DNA of 64,000 nt from Sclerodactyla briareus (GCA_026419785.1 JAODTK010000223.1:310001-374000), one strand, 5' to 3'; numbered from the stretch's first letter, positions 46,234 through 58,412 are shown. Numbers and translations are program-made. The notes: generated by a model from the sequence alone, not told the origin.

Positions 46234-48296
46234 GGGGCATTCCACAGTAAATTGGACCAGAAGAGGGCAAATTAAAAAAACATTTTATCCATCTGTGAGT
46301 GCTAAATTATTCAAGTGTACAAATAATATTTTTAGGTTCTGAACTTCTTTTCTAAATAAAAATGCTTTTACGGTAATTACCTCGCAAGTAAACAACCGGA
46401 ATACCGTTGCGGACGAGACATTATATTTCCTAGTAATAAACAGTGGAACAGAAGGGAATGATATAAAACTTGTCAGGACATACTATAAAGTAGGTTATCC
46501 AATACCTAATTATTCAACTTCAATGTATCTGTAGGAATAGTAATTAGTACTAACTAAGTAGTAAATGAAAATGTCCCGTCCGCAACACCAAATTTCACCG
46601 TTTTTTTTCCAATAACTTCATCAATAGTCCATTATTTTCTTGTCTTTTAGGATTCTCTTTCTTAATAAAATACCATACTCCCCTGTGTTTTTCTTTTCTC
46701 CACTACATTAATTTTAACCCTATTAATTAATTCATCAAATTTGTTGCGGACGGGACATTTCTGTTGCGGACGGGACATTTTCTAATTGAAGCAGTGCATT
46801 GCAGTACCTTATTTGCTCTCCACTATCACATAAATCAGTCCTTAAACATGATGAGACTTGAAAGTTTTATCATTCATCACTATATTCTCCAGCACTGCTA
46901 ATTGGTCAATAAAAACTTGAATGTCCCGTCCGCATCAACTTCACACCCTTTTTCAATGTAACCCCTCCCTAATTAATCATTTCTTTGGTGTTTTCTAGAA
47001 TTCTCCATTCACTAATTACAAAAAACACCCTCCTGGACCACTGTTTTTCTACTGTTACCTTCATTAAGCCTGATTGTTAAATAATTGAAATGTTGCGGAC
47101 GGGACATTTGTTGCGGACGGGACATTCCCATTGACAGTGTATGCACTGTACTTTGACAGTAATGCACCTACTGCGAAAAAGGTAGGGATTAATATTATCA
47201 CATTATTTATAGTGAGGGTTGGGAACCCATTCTATTTAGACCCTGTCAGTCATTATTGCTGTTGATTTGGCGAGGGGCCTCCAGAAAACTGTTGTGTCCC
47301 GTCCGCAACGTTGGGGATTGTCCCTGCTGCAACATCATTTTTTTCTTTAACATTAATTTTACCTGTCTAAAGAGTAAATGCTTCGATTTGCATTCCTATA
47401 TTTGATAGAAGACAGGATACTGAGTGTACAATCTCATTCAACTCTATCTACATTCAGAGCATTTCCAGCTTCACTTTAACCCTAAAATGTCCATGTCCAT
47501 TTTCTGTCCCATCCGCAACACACACTTAGTATAATTAGATAACCTTTAAAGGGCAACTGTAGGTTTGGATACAACAGAGGTTGTATTGTGCAGAATGGAA
47601 AACTGTATCTATAGGTCCGAACCCCATTTCAATACGATGTTCCTATGTGGAGCTATTGGTCTTCAAAGTTTGGGCATAAAGCAGAGAAATTGGGGAGAAT
47701 CCCAATTGTGCAATAACGCATGACGCACACATGAACAACATAGGAAATCATGTTCTGTATTTGAATTGTTTCATTTTGTTGAATAAGTCAACTTTTGTAA
47801 GTTCTGTTGTTCTTTCTCTCACCAAAGTAACCATCCACAACCTCCAACCATTAAAGCAATCCTCTCCCATAGACTAATGTTTTTCGAAGTGAAATTAATG
47901 TTTGAATTCCAACAGAAAACAAAGAATGTTTGCAGAGTTGTGAAAGTATGACATCAATTATTATTGCATGATGGGATGCATTTCGATCTTGCACAATACA
48001 CATGCTTCACAATACACAAACTTCAAATGACTTAACTCTGTAACGTAAAGTCCATGAACTTCCGGTTTGGACTTACGCGTTCAGTTTTTATCCAGCTATA
48101 AAATTAGCCCCTGTGAAAATCACATGCAGTTGTCCTTTAAGGTTATTACTGAAATGAAAATAGTTTATGGTTATGTCATGATAGCTGATTCTGAATAAAT
48201 ACATCTCTCAGCCATGTAGTTCATCTAATTTAAGTAATTAACGTTTTCATTGTAAAAATGTCCCGTCCGCAACAGAAAAATACTGTGGAATGCCCC
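46234..48296. mobile_element. Novel-looking element with repeated GTTGCGGACGGGACAT motif
   Basis: Perfect 16-bp terminal inverted repeats GGGGCATTCCACAGTA at 46234-46249 and 48281-48296, with GAAA on both flanks (possible 4-bp duplication). Ten copies of the 16-bp motif are inside. Forward copies are at 46406, 46743, 46763, 47092 and 47110. Reverse copies are at 46571, 46921, 47294, 47504 and 48258. The middle part is a tandem of about 350-bp units (reverse copy, then a close forward pair). A TTAA-flanked element (47550-48136) is nested within. No transposase frame. Superfamily unknown to me. Confidence 0.7.
47550..48136 (+). mobile_element. TTAA-flanked non-autonomous transposon
   Basis: The ends AGGGCAACTGTAGG and, reversed, AGGACAACTGCATG are each bordered by TTAA (47546-47549, 48137-48140), the target of piggyBac and Kolobok transposases. 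The interior (GGAAAACTGTATCTATA, ACGATGTTCCTATGTGGAG, TTTTTATCCAGCTAT) matches 57504-58085. 587 bp, non-coding. Confidence 0.75.
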
Positions 48297-48439
48297 GAAA
48301 GCGCAAAGTCTATGATCAGTATAAATTATACAAAATGAACCCTTTTTGATGCTTTCTAACTTGTATTTTAATCACTGCAAGGAAACCAGTGAATGCAAAA
48401 TTGGCATTCTCCATGGGAAAACTTGTGTAGCCTCCTATT

Positions 48440-48640
48440 GAACCATATCATTATATCCCCACTTCGGGAATATTATTGTTTTGGCATCGTCGTCTCCGCC
48501 GCCGCCGGAGGATTTTCATGTTAACGCAATAACTCTCTGACGCAATGTCCAATTGACACGAAACTCTGCACAAATGTTCGCCCTTAATCTCGGATGAGTT
48601 CGAATGTGGGCGTCGCAGCACTACTCTGGTGGCGGCCATC
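48440..48640 (+). repeat. GCCGCCGCC-containing interspersed repeat
   Basis: Begins GGAATATTATTGTTTTGGCA, continues TCGTCGTCTCCGCCGCCGCC and AACGCAATAACTC, and runs into the tandem units downstream. Probably the leader of the following array. No gene. Confidence 0.35.
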
Positions 48641-49230
48641 TTGGATTTTCAGAGAAACTGAATTGATAGTGGTTTGTACAATAACTCCCTAGTGCCTGGT
48701 CAAATCCATATGGAACTTTGTGCACACATGATCGTCTAATGGAAATCTTGAATGGGTGAAAAAAGTGGGCATCGCCCGACAGCTCTGATGGAGTGATGGC
48801 AGCCATTTTGGGTTTTTTGCAAAACAGAGTTTTCTGCTGATTTGAGCCTTTGAAAGCATGGCGATGTTTTAAAGACCAACTTTTGTTTGCACCCCATACG
48901 ATCCCACCCGCAGCCATTTTGAATTTTTGCCAAATTTCTACAAAACAGTTTTCGGCTGATTTGCGCGTCTCGAGGCATGCAATTGTTTCGAGACCAACTT
49001 CTATTTCTGCCCCATACGACCCAACCAGCGGTTATTTCAAAATCCTCGGGTAAATGATTTCCTTCCAGTTTTGCACGTTTCGGACAACAAAACAATCATT
49101 TTCAGACCATAATTTTGCCCCTAAGGACCCCACCCAACTGCAGTTTGAATTTCTGACAGCACTGATTTTACTGCAGATTGCATATTTGAGAGCATGGTGT
49201 GTTGCTTGGAACCAACCCACCCAGTGCACA
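48640..49230 (+). repeat. Tandem repeat, diverged ~110-125-bp units
   Basis: About four or five units share TTTCTGCTGATTTG.GC.T, GAGACCAACTT, GCCCCATACGA.CC and GCAGCCATTTTGAATTTTTG in order (near 48650, 48830, 48950, 49070 and 49165). Divergence is high. Several modest open frames on both strands simply reflect the unit. Confidence 0.55.
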
Positions 49231-49289
49231 CTTCCCTGGTTCATAAATCTCCTTCTGATAAAATTCAAGGCAAACAATGTCACCTAGTT

Positions 49290-50815
49290 GATTGATCGAA
49301 AGTGGCGGGATAAAGGTACACGATGGCAGTTTACCCGCTAGGCGATTTCTAGTTCACAAAAGCAATTATTGATCAGTTTAAATAATAAAATTGGCAAAAA
49401 AGTTTCCCTCTGGGATTAGGCTAGTTGTTGCTTACTGTAGTGTAGGTTTGATAGTAGGGCTGTGCTCAACTAAAGATTAATCGATTATAAGTTGTACGGT
49501 ACAACTGGAGGTCACTGAGTGTCATTCAACATGTCTAATTTGCATAATTTACATGCATAATTTGCAGTTCGCCGGATTTTCGTGAAACTTGGTTTTAAAT
49601 TGCCTAATTTGCATGCTTTAGGCAATTTTAGTCACATTTCCACAAAACCTTCTATCATTAGTAAGACATTGTCAATAATCAGTCCTTTCGAATTTGGATT
49701 GGTCACTGATTAGTAAGACTGTTTCTGTTAAAATTCGAATACCAAAATCTTTAAAGCGACACATGGAATGCCCTTTGTAATTGTCAGCATGGTGACTAAT
49801 AGATTGTAAAACACTGATCGCACAACAGGGCGAGACACTGGGGCGACGCCTTGTTTTCTGTTCTCTAACCAGTGTCCAGACTGTGGACCACAAACTTATA
49901 ATTGTAAACGAGAAAGCTTAGCCAGTCAGCCTAATTTATGTGATGATATGCAATGGTTGCAGGAGAATACTTGAATTCCAGACCCTCACTGTAATACATT
50001 ACAATCATTACCCGAACCAAATATTATTATACAGAGCAATTAGATTAATGATGATAATCGTCATTTTAAATTGATTAATCAATCAATGGATTAATCTTGA
50101 GGGCACAGCCCTATTTTGATAGGTTACATGACAAGCATTAATTAGGATCATAATTTCATGCACATGATGAGAGGATTTCAGGGCCATTTTCAGGCAAAAA
50201 TTTATTCAAACAATAAAATCATGCCAGTGTAGTTTGTTGAGGACGCCACACATGCCTAAAAAATGGTGGAAATGTTATGTACTCGTTACCCTTACATTTA
50301 AATTTTTTGGCAGGGTCAATTTTTTCGTTGCCAAGGTCATACCCTCGCCTCATTGCTCAAGCCTATAAATCTTTGTGGGGTGGTTGGGACTTTTTTTCAA
50401 CAATGCTGACATTGCAGGGGAAGGCCCGCCGAAATATGGAAAATCTAACCTCATATATAGTGTCTGATCTGCGTCCAATTAGGCTACTGATCGTTGGAAT
50501 GAAGTCCTGAATAATGGCATTGTCGATTAACGTCAACTGGATACCAGCTGGCAATAGCGACGTCAACGGGGACGTTTACAGACATTACAAGGTAGGAAAA
50601 GTACCCGTGTTTGCAACTGCTATAGATAGGATACTGTATGTCATTGCGATGATATACGTCTATATAAAATAAGACCGTATATTTAAAATTTTCCTTTCAA
50701 AGTCTGGTAAGCAGCACTGTAGTTATTTGCCCGGTGTTTCAGGCTTGTGATTCTCTAGCAGGAAGCGTCAACAAACGAGGGGTAGGCGACATGTGCAAAC
50801 GTTTACGTCTGCCGT
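49290..50815. other. Intergenic DNA, no recognised gene
   Basis: One fragment of the octamer repeat family lies at about 49500-49640 (GTCTAATTTGCATAATTTAC). Otherwise no gene or element ends were recognised. Confidence 0.35.
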
Positions 50816-50819
50816 GGAT

Positions 50820-50975
50820 TACTTACATACCCCCCCCACATTAAGTACCGCCACGGAAGCATTGCCTTATTCCGTGTACCCGGTGAGGAATTCACAGCTG
50901 ACAATGGATGCACGTATCAAGTTCTGCATCCTTGCTTGCTGGCCTTAATAAATAGGTGCGACCCTATGATTAGCA
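50820..50975 (+). repeat. Sister of the 16870-17085 repeat
   Basis: Shares GCATTGCCTTATTCCGTGTAC, the CAGCTGACAAT block, CTTGCTTGCTGGCCTTAATA and GACCCTATG with the block inserted in the satellite array. Non-coding. Confidence 0.55.
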
Positions 50976-52079
50976 ATGTTAGGCCTACACCATGAAAAAC
51001 AACAACCTATAGAGGTCCAACATGATGTACCACAAAAATAGTAGCTGAAAAACGGAAGGTTTGATGAATTGCAGTCTTGATCTAGTCTACTAAGTACATC
51101 TTGGGAAACTAAGCTGCTGCAGCCACTAGCCAGGCTAATTGCCCTTTCAGTGCATTTATAATTCTTAAGTACTATTGACATCAATTCATGTCACACCACC
51201 TAGTGGCACCCTGCAGGGTGTGAGTGGTCGCCACTTGGTATTGTACCCACTACGTGTATGGCTCTCCACAACAACAGGGCACAACCGACGTGACGACATT
51301 GACTACACAGCAAACATGCAAGAGATTGTTATTTGCACCCACCACAGTGGACAAATTACGGAGACAGCAACAAACTTTGTTCTAGGAAGTTAGCTAATTG
51401 TAGGGATAAGAATCGCAGAGCAATGTTCTCCCACTAGGTATTCGATGGGTAATGACATATAATTTTGAAAAATTGTCTCGTAACTACAGCCTGTATGAAT
51501 CGTCCAGATTGATCAAAACCGACCCAAAGGTTTCTCCGTTGTTTGGCCTTGTTCAGTAACGTTATAACTTAATCAAGATTGGCATCCGGCCACTCAACTT
51601 TTCTTCGAAGTTTTCGAAACAAATTTTTTCAACTAATGTCGTACCATGTTGAGCAAAAAAGTTGGCTTTTGTTCAATAGAAAATACCCTTAGATAAACTG
51701 AATCAATAGAGGAAAGTCGAATGTATTACCTGCCTACAATTTCCGCCGAGCTTTCGAAGCTTTCGCTGGGACCTCCAGAAGATCACTGTCGTAGCTGGAA
51801 GTGTACTAACCGTATGTATCTACGTACGATACATATACATGCGATATGTGATGCGCAAGTGGTATGGCTTCGCCTCACATACACACAGGTGGTTTGTGAA
51901 TTGTGTCTCTTCCGATTACACTGTCGGCATGTGCCATGCTGAGAAAGTCGAGAAAGAGGGACGTCACATATCATCGTGATGGACTAATGACCCACAACCT
52001 CTGAATTAGCATAGGGAATTCATCATCTGAAGATAAAATAACCTCGTCCCGACAAAGTGTGCGGAAAAGGCCCCAGTGT
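50976..52079. other. Intergenic DNA, nothing recognised
   Basis: No splice-supported frame, element ends or RNA gene seen. Confidence 0.3.
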
Positions 52080-52860
52080 TGGCGCCAGGATTTCCCGACG
52101 AGGGGCGAGTTCCCCGACGGGGGGGCCAAGTCCCCGACGAGGTCCCCTACCCCATAAGTCAAAACCTGCATTTTATGTTTTCTTTTGTGAAATTTTTTCT
52201 TGAAGAAAAACAACGAAACAAAATGTAATACACATTGTGGGAGACAATGTTACTTTCAATAGCTTCCCACTCAGATCAGACGCCCTTATTAGTAGGAATA
52301 GGGTCAGGTATTCCAATAACTGCACAGGAAATACTGGGCACTGCGTAGTTGAAGACACCACTCTACACAGAGCAAAACAGTGAAGACGGCAGAACGGAGC
52401 ATCCTCCCCAAAAGAATTGAACCTGAATCTCTTGAAGGGACATTCGACGATATCCATAGGCTTGTGTATCCTTATTCTATATATTACACGATTGTATAAT
52501 CTGTAGGAAGATGATTCCGCTGAATTTTGAACTCGAGAGAGGAACTTGGCATTACTATAGAGTAGAGAATATGACGGCGCGCGAAGCGCGCCGAAAATTT
52601 TCAGCGTCAATATAGGAATTTTCACTCATAAAATCAATAAAAAGTTTGGAAAATATATACTGTCGGGGCAAAAGCCATCGTCGGGGTGTCTACATTTCAG
52701 CGTACCATCGGGCTCCCCGACGAGATGGAAAAAAATTCCCGACGGGAGGGGGGGGGGGGGCAGGTTTCCCCGATGGGGGGGGGGGCATGGTACCCCGCCC
52801 CCCCGCCCCCCCCCCCCCCCCCCCCACCCATCCCGCTGGCGCCACCCTGCGGAGCCCATG
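52080..52860. repeat. CCCCGACG-rich blocks flanking ~500 bp
   Basis: TTGGCGCCAGGA then repeated TCCCCGACG(A/G)GG words occupy 52080-52150. Related words in mixed orientation (CATCGTCGGGG, CTCCCCGACGAGATGG, TTCCCGACGGGAGG) and long G/C runs, then CTGGCGCCACC, occupy 52665-52850. The GGCGCC words facing outward suggest ends of one modular element. The unique middle has no gene. Confidence 0.4.
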
Positions 52861-54780
52861 AATGAGATCATAAAGTCGAATGACGCATTGGAACCATAAG
52901 TTGAATTGCGAACTGCGAAGGGAGAATGAAATTTTATGAAGTGGCTAAACTGTGGCAGGGCGTTTCAAGTTAAGAAGGTGATGTTATTTGAAGGAGTCAA
53001 GGAAGACAGTGTGCAATTCTAAGTTATAGGTGTTTCAAACAGTTTCCACTTCCCATTATCTGTTGTCCGGGCGGTTCTTTCCTGAGATAATTTCGCGGGG
53101 GTGCAATTCTGCAACGCCTAAGCGGGAGCGCCATCCATTAGCATAGATGGCAGGAAATGGTACTTCCTGAGTCATTTTAGGCTGCAGAACCAGTCCCATT
53201 ATTGGTTATTATGGTCTCGAAACATGTCCTTCCGATTAAGTTATCTCATGATTTTTCCTCAATTCGTGCCCAACCGAAGAGCATGTTCCGGTATGTTATA
53301 CTGCCCATGTGATGGTATTGTGGGAAGATACAGGTCCTCGGCCTTTCTACGACTGTTGAACTATGCGATGGAGACATGTTCATGTGTTATACTTATATTA
53401 GGCGTATGGAACCAACCCCTCACCCCGCATCTTGGCGACTGGGGCAAATATCTGGTCGTATTCCGGCGATTAAGTTTTTCTCCCATTCATACTGGTCCGT
53501 TTTTCGCACATTGTTGGTGTGTTGGCTCGAATTTTCGATCTTCCCTTTACCCGGACCCAGATACTTTCCTTGTTTGTGCTCTCCGCCACCTCAACTTGAG
53601 CCCCCTACTCAATTTCTGGATGTTGTAATTCGTAATAAACCATATGGGGCGGTGGTAGCCCCCATTCAACATAACCGGCTAACGCAACTACTGCACCAGT
53701 GCACTGCGTCCGGCCGGCGAACATATACAACTCCTGTGAGATGTGAAGACACCGCATAAAAATGAAGAAGAAACAAGCGCAAGTCGAAAACGTCTTGATA
53801 GCTGCGGACGGCAAAATTCCTGTGGCGAGTATACTGCATGTTCTTCACCAGCCACAATTATTGTTTGCTCACATTTATTTTGACCTGTTACGAACATCTT
53901 GTCGACTGTCATGACCTTGGCATGGCTTGGAAGTGGAACATGTCTACCACGTACATTAGCCTAATATTTGCTATCAGTGCCCAGCACAAGTACCGGCCCA
54001 ACTAACACATTCAAGGCAGGCGGATCTAGCCCAACACTGAAGGGGGGCTGTTGATCAGGGGGGCGCCAGATTTTTTTCAGCCATTAATATGTGACTACGC
54101 CAGCCCACCCCTCGGTTGGGGCGCGTAGCGTTTTAGAAAATTTTGAAAAATTTAGCCGTCTCAGATCACTCGGAAAAGCCTTTTCCCATCTGCGAAAGGG
54201 CATTGGATAATCTCTTATTTATTATATTCAAAAGACTATTACAATACTATTATTCTATGATTTATATAGAGATTTTTTTTTCTTGGGGGGTGGGGAGGTT
54301 TTTTGTTTTGGGGGGGAGGGGCTTATAATTATGTTGGAGATGCAAAGCCCCTCTACCCCCCCCCCCACCCCCGCACTCCGCGCCTGCGCCACATTCTAAG
54401 GGAGCCGGTGGAGTAAAAAATATGAAACAATCTATGTATCCCAAGGCCAGAACAGGGGGACTAGTCGGATAAAAACACACATTCAACTATGATTAACGAA
54501 TGTGACGTTTGCCCGATCAAGTGGTTAAGTAGGCCCCTATGAGGAAAACATGTATATGAACCGGCCAGTGGAAGACAGCAGTTAGAATGAAAACATGGCA
54601 CGTGACATATACAGGAATCGCGGTTTCGTATTGGAGAATAGTTCCATATGACATACTTCTCGAGATGCGATAAATAGAACATCAATCTAGTTTGGACTGA
54701 TCTAGCTTTCGACTCGATCGGCTTGTCGCGATATACGATATCGGACGTAGCTGAAAAATAGGTAACGGGACAGGCAGGGG
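52861..54780. other. Repeat-rich DNA, no firm gene
   Basis: A degraded GCGCCATC…AGATGGCAGGAAATGG module lies at about 53118-53165. Overlapping plus-strand frames at 53224-53759 are unrecognised. A G-run block at 54285-54320 faces a C-run block at 54352-54367. Confidence 0.3.
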
Positions 54781-55690
54781 CGGATCCAGGAATTTCGGTT
54801 AGAGGGGTGCAAAATATTTTGACAAAGGGGGGGGGGGGTTCAGGATAACTTGCACCATCTAGCGGTGGCGCCCCACCGGTTGGTGCTCAGGTACAACAGG
54901 ACCCGAAACCGGGGAAAGGAAAAGGAGGGGGGGCGGGACATGTCCCCACCAATATTCGAGACTGCCTCCCATGACTTGTGTTTCCCAACACTATTTTTTT
55001 TTAATGGCCAGCCCCCCCCCCCCCAATGTCGGAGACGAATCGGCGCCAATGGCATAACAAGAAAACATTGTGGCTTCACAACTGTGACCCTCCAAATGGC
55101 CGGAAACGACACTGCCTGGGTCTAAGTTACATGTACCAGGATGTTCTGGGAAGTTGTCTAAGAAAATTTTGCTCTGGATCTGAAAAACGTGGCTTAGAAG
55201 CAAAAAACAATAAAAAAAACAAATACAACAATTAGTCATGGTCATGCCTCTAGCGGTTTTCGTAATGAACTGAAAGTTCATCTACATCCCATCCATTCAC
55301 ATGCATGCCCAAAGTCATGCTGCACAGTCATTTGTCCACTCTCTCAAATAAAATTGAGCTGCAAAAGAGGTGCCATGGCAGTGGGATCACCAGACTTTTC
55401 ATTTCTTGGGGGCACAAGGGGGCACCAGACATTTGACGGGGGGCACCAAATTGTTCATCTACGACGAGCGCCACCATCGGTTGGCGGTTGGTGCGTACTA
55501 GAAAATTGTGGGTTTAATAGCGCTCCCAGATGGCCGGAGGAATGCCCTCCAGGCGTTAAGCTAAGCCATATTCCAAGCTCAAATCAGTTTACACACAACA
55601 TAGAATCTTTAAAAAAACCTCTCTATATTTTTTTTTAGGTGGGCGCGCGCCGGGTGCGCCCCCCTGGATCGCGCCGGGTGTTGTTAGTGG
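54781..55690. repeat. Two GCGCCACC…AGATGGCCGG repeat copies
   Basis: From 54781 (GGCGGATCCAGGAATTTCGG) to 55112, and again from 55388 to 55545, the order is G-run, CATCTA.CG…GCGCC(A)CC, GGTTGG.GGT, then CCAAATGGCCGGAAA or CCAGATGGCCGGAGG. A further GCGCCGGGTGCGCCCCCCTG block at 55645-55680 recurs at 63920-63955. This is a dispersed transposon family with sisters at 61340-61695, 62690-62825 and, reversed, about 6820-6985. Confidence 0.5.
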
Positions 55691-56431
55691 TAGTGACATT
55701 TTTTACATGTCGTGCAACGGTTACGATGGCGGGTTCCTTTACGGGCAGCTTAGTCTATGGGGCCAGGGTGTGGGTAGGGTGTGATCCAGTAGTTTGTCAT
55801 GGATATACCGGCTGCCCAGAAGTAGCTTAGATCATTCGGCTATGCTAAAAATATGTATATGCTGCGGTTTTCAGCACGAAATTTTCTGGGGCGCGGTACA
55901 TTACTATGGGCCTACTACCTAGTGCCATCGGATGTTGGATACAGGCTTTGATACATGGAATTATTATTGCCAATAGAGTTACACTTATGATTCCAACTTC
56001 CGGAGGGGCAAGGGGCGCATTTTTCCTGGTTGGGTGGGCGCAAATCCACACCCAAAATCGGGGGGGTCACTGCCCTAGTTGCCCCCACCGTATCCGCCAC
56101 TGTTCCAAGCTGTATATTAGCTATATGTACTATCACTACTTTATGTGTACCCAGCACAACTCTAGGCCGTAGCAGTGACCCGTGGAAACACACTTGGATC
56201 ACCGTGGAAAAGTCTAGCAAACACCTACAGCATGAGTGAGGCAGATCTTCCACCAGAATGCGGTTATCCCCCCATTAGTGCCTGTATTCCAGCCACATCA
56301 GTGCGACCAGACACATAAACAGTCCATGCCGGCCAGTGGCCGGCCCGCAGCTCAGGAGGAGAATGTAAACACAACCACTCGCACAGAGAGTTCAATGGGG
56401 AAGAGCTGGGGGAGGACCATTGGAGTAATTA

Positions 56432-56720
56432 AGTAATTTAATGGATTTAATAAAATCTAATCACACACTATGCAAAAACAAAATGTATCTCAGCCTAGCC
56501 GGAGGCATGCGATCCACCACCACGTTTTCAACCTGATTGCATGTACGGTTCAGAGTTACGAATGAAGACTTATGGGGTAATTAATTAGATTATTTAAAAT
56601 TTCATCACACTATGCCAAAACAAAAATGTAACTCAGTCTAAGCCGGTGGCATGCTTCATCTCCCCCCCCAAGTTTCAAACTGATTGCATGTACGGTTTCG
56701 AAGTTACGAATGTTTCACGT
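56432..56720 (+). repeat. Two ~140-bp tandem units
   Basis: The words TAATTTAAT/TTAGATTATTTA, CACACTATGC.AAAACAAAA.TGTA, CTCAG(C/T)CTA(A)GCCGG(A/T)GGCATGC and CTGATTGCATGTACGGTT, then AGTTACGAATG, occur twice about 140 bp apart. The second copy runs into the GAAC-rich minisatellite. Confidence 0.7.
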
Positions 56721-56815
56721 GACGAACAGGACGGACGAACAAAAAGACGGAACGAACGACCACACGGATACGAACGCAACGAACGAACTGATCGAACGAA
56801 CGGACGGAGAGACAT
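56717..56815 (+). repeat. Degenerate (GAAC/GGAC)n minisatellite
   Basis: About 100 bp of imperfect GAACGAACGGACGGA words follow the tandem units. The charged frame read from it is an artefact. Confidence 0.8.
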
Positions 56816-57503
56816 GATGAATTGTAGAGCTGCTTACTCGCAGTTAAACGACTCTAATGTCGCGCATTAGCCGAGATTTTTTCCAGGATGCTGATGATAA
56901 GTATGTCAAAGTTCCTCCCTTTTCAAAGTTCACATTCGCAACATGACATTGTAAGACGATTTGTGATTTTTTTTTCACACATGAAAAGGGTAGTAAATGT
57001 AGCACTAATTTCATCTGGAGTTCTGGACCCTGATATTAAAAAAAAAAAAATCCTCACAGGGGGGAAACCTTCCGAGAAAGGAGAGCATTCAAACTTTACA
57101 ATCTGAGTGGTCCAGGAACAATCAGGAGCGTGGTCAAAATGGCTACAGTACCTGGAACACCCAACAAGGTACCTCGCATGGTTAGCGGTTCCATGTAGGC
57201 TACTCCTGGTGTGAGACGCTTCAGGGTAGGATTCCATAGATGCGTATGCGTATGTGAAAAAAATCGCCAATTTACGTCAACTGGGGCCAGAGTCTGAATA
57301 TGTCCTAATTGGAGTGTTTTTGGCAAGCTAGATATGGTTTCTCATAGAGATTTTTTTTTTTTTTTGTGGTTTTTTTTGTTATAAAAGAAGGCAAACAACA
57401 CAGGATAAGGCGAAATTAGCCATGTACCAATGCGTATACGAAATAAATTATTTAGGGGAGGCGTCATTCACCGCGAATGAATTCTATGGTATATCTTACT
57501 TAA

Positions 57504-58085
57504 AGGACCACTGTAGGCTTGGATAAAACCAAAGAGGGTTATTTGTGAGAATGGAAAACTGTATCTATATATGTCCCCACCCCATTTCACTACGATGTTC
57601 CTATGTGGAGTTATTGGCCTCCAAAGTTTGGGCCATTGAGCATAGAAATTGGGGAGATTCCACATTGCGCAATAGAAACGCATGACGTCCCACATGGACA
57701 ACACAGGAATTTGTTATGTACTTGCTTGTTTTCTTCGTTGGCAAAAGTCACATTTAGCAGAAGTTCTGTTGTTTTTCTCTCACCAAGGTAACCATCACCA
57801 CCGAACCAACCCACTACAGCAATCCTCTCCCATAGCAAAAAAACGAAATGCTTTTTGAAGTGAAATTAATGTTGATTTCATAGAAAATGAAGAATGTTTG
57901 CAGGGTTTGCAAGTATGACATCAATTATTATTGCATGAGGGGATGCATTTCGATCTTGCGCAATATACACCTACTTCCCATACACCAACTTCAAATGACT
58001 ATAATCTACGGAAAGTCCTATGAACTTCCCGTTTGGACTAGCGCATTCAGTTTTTATCCAGCTATTGAGCTAGCCCCGTATCAAT
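57504..58085 (+). mobile_element. Second copy of TTAA-flanked transposon, 3' end lost
   Basis: Starts AGGACCACTGTAGG right after TTAA (57500-57503) and follows 47550-48136 collinearly through ACGATGTTCCTATGTGGAG and TTTTTATCCAGCTAT. The terminal GCAGTTGTCCT and second TTAA are missing, so the right end is truncated or replaced. Confidence 0.7.
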
Positions 58086-58263
58086 CATCAATCAAATATC
58101 AACCATTTCGCATACACTTATAGTGTTTCCCTTCTGAAATAAAACGTTCGTTTTCGTAAATATGTGTTTTTTCACTCCAGCCCGGATACGCTCGCATCTA
58201 TGTAATCCTAGCCTTAGGCTGGTATTCCAGCCTAATTGAGACGGTATTCGACCGTATATAGTA

Positions 58264-58412
58264 CACTCTGAAAAATGTTTGGTGCAAATACCACTCGAGC
58301 AATTGTTGCACCGGTCCTGGGTAATATCCTACCTAATTTGAGTGAATGCTCACCCCGACCGGTAAAACAAATTGCCCAGGTGGTACTTGTACCCAACATT
58401 TTTTTCAGAGTG
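58264..58412. mobile_element. TA-flanked fold-back MITE
   Basis: The left end CACTCTGAAAAATGTTTGGT and the right end (opposite strand) CACTCTGAAAAAAATGTTGG are each bordered by TA. Pairing extends through the GTAC/GCAAATACCAC region, so nearly the whole 149 bp can fold. Typical of Tc1/mariner-derived MITEs. Confidence 0.7.

Noticed and set aside
53224-53759. Two overlapping plus-strand frames of 127-134 codons
   Set aside because: No start context, splice sites or domain. The overlap in two frames argues for chance low stop density.
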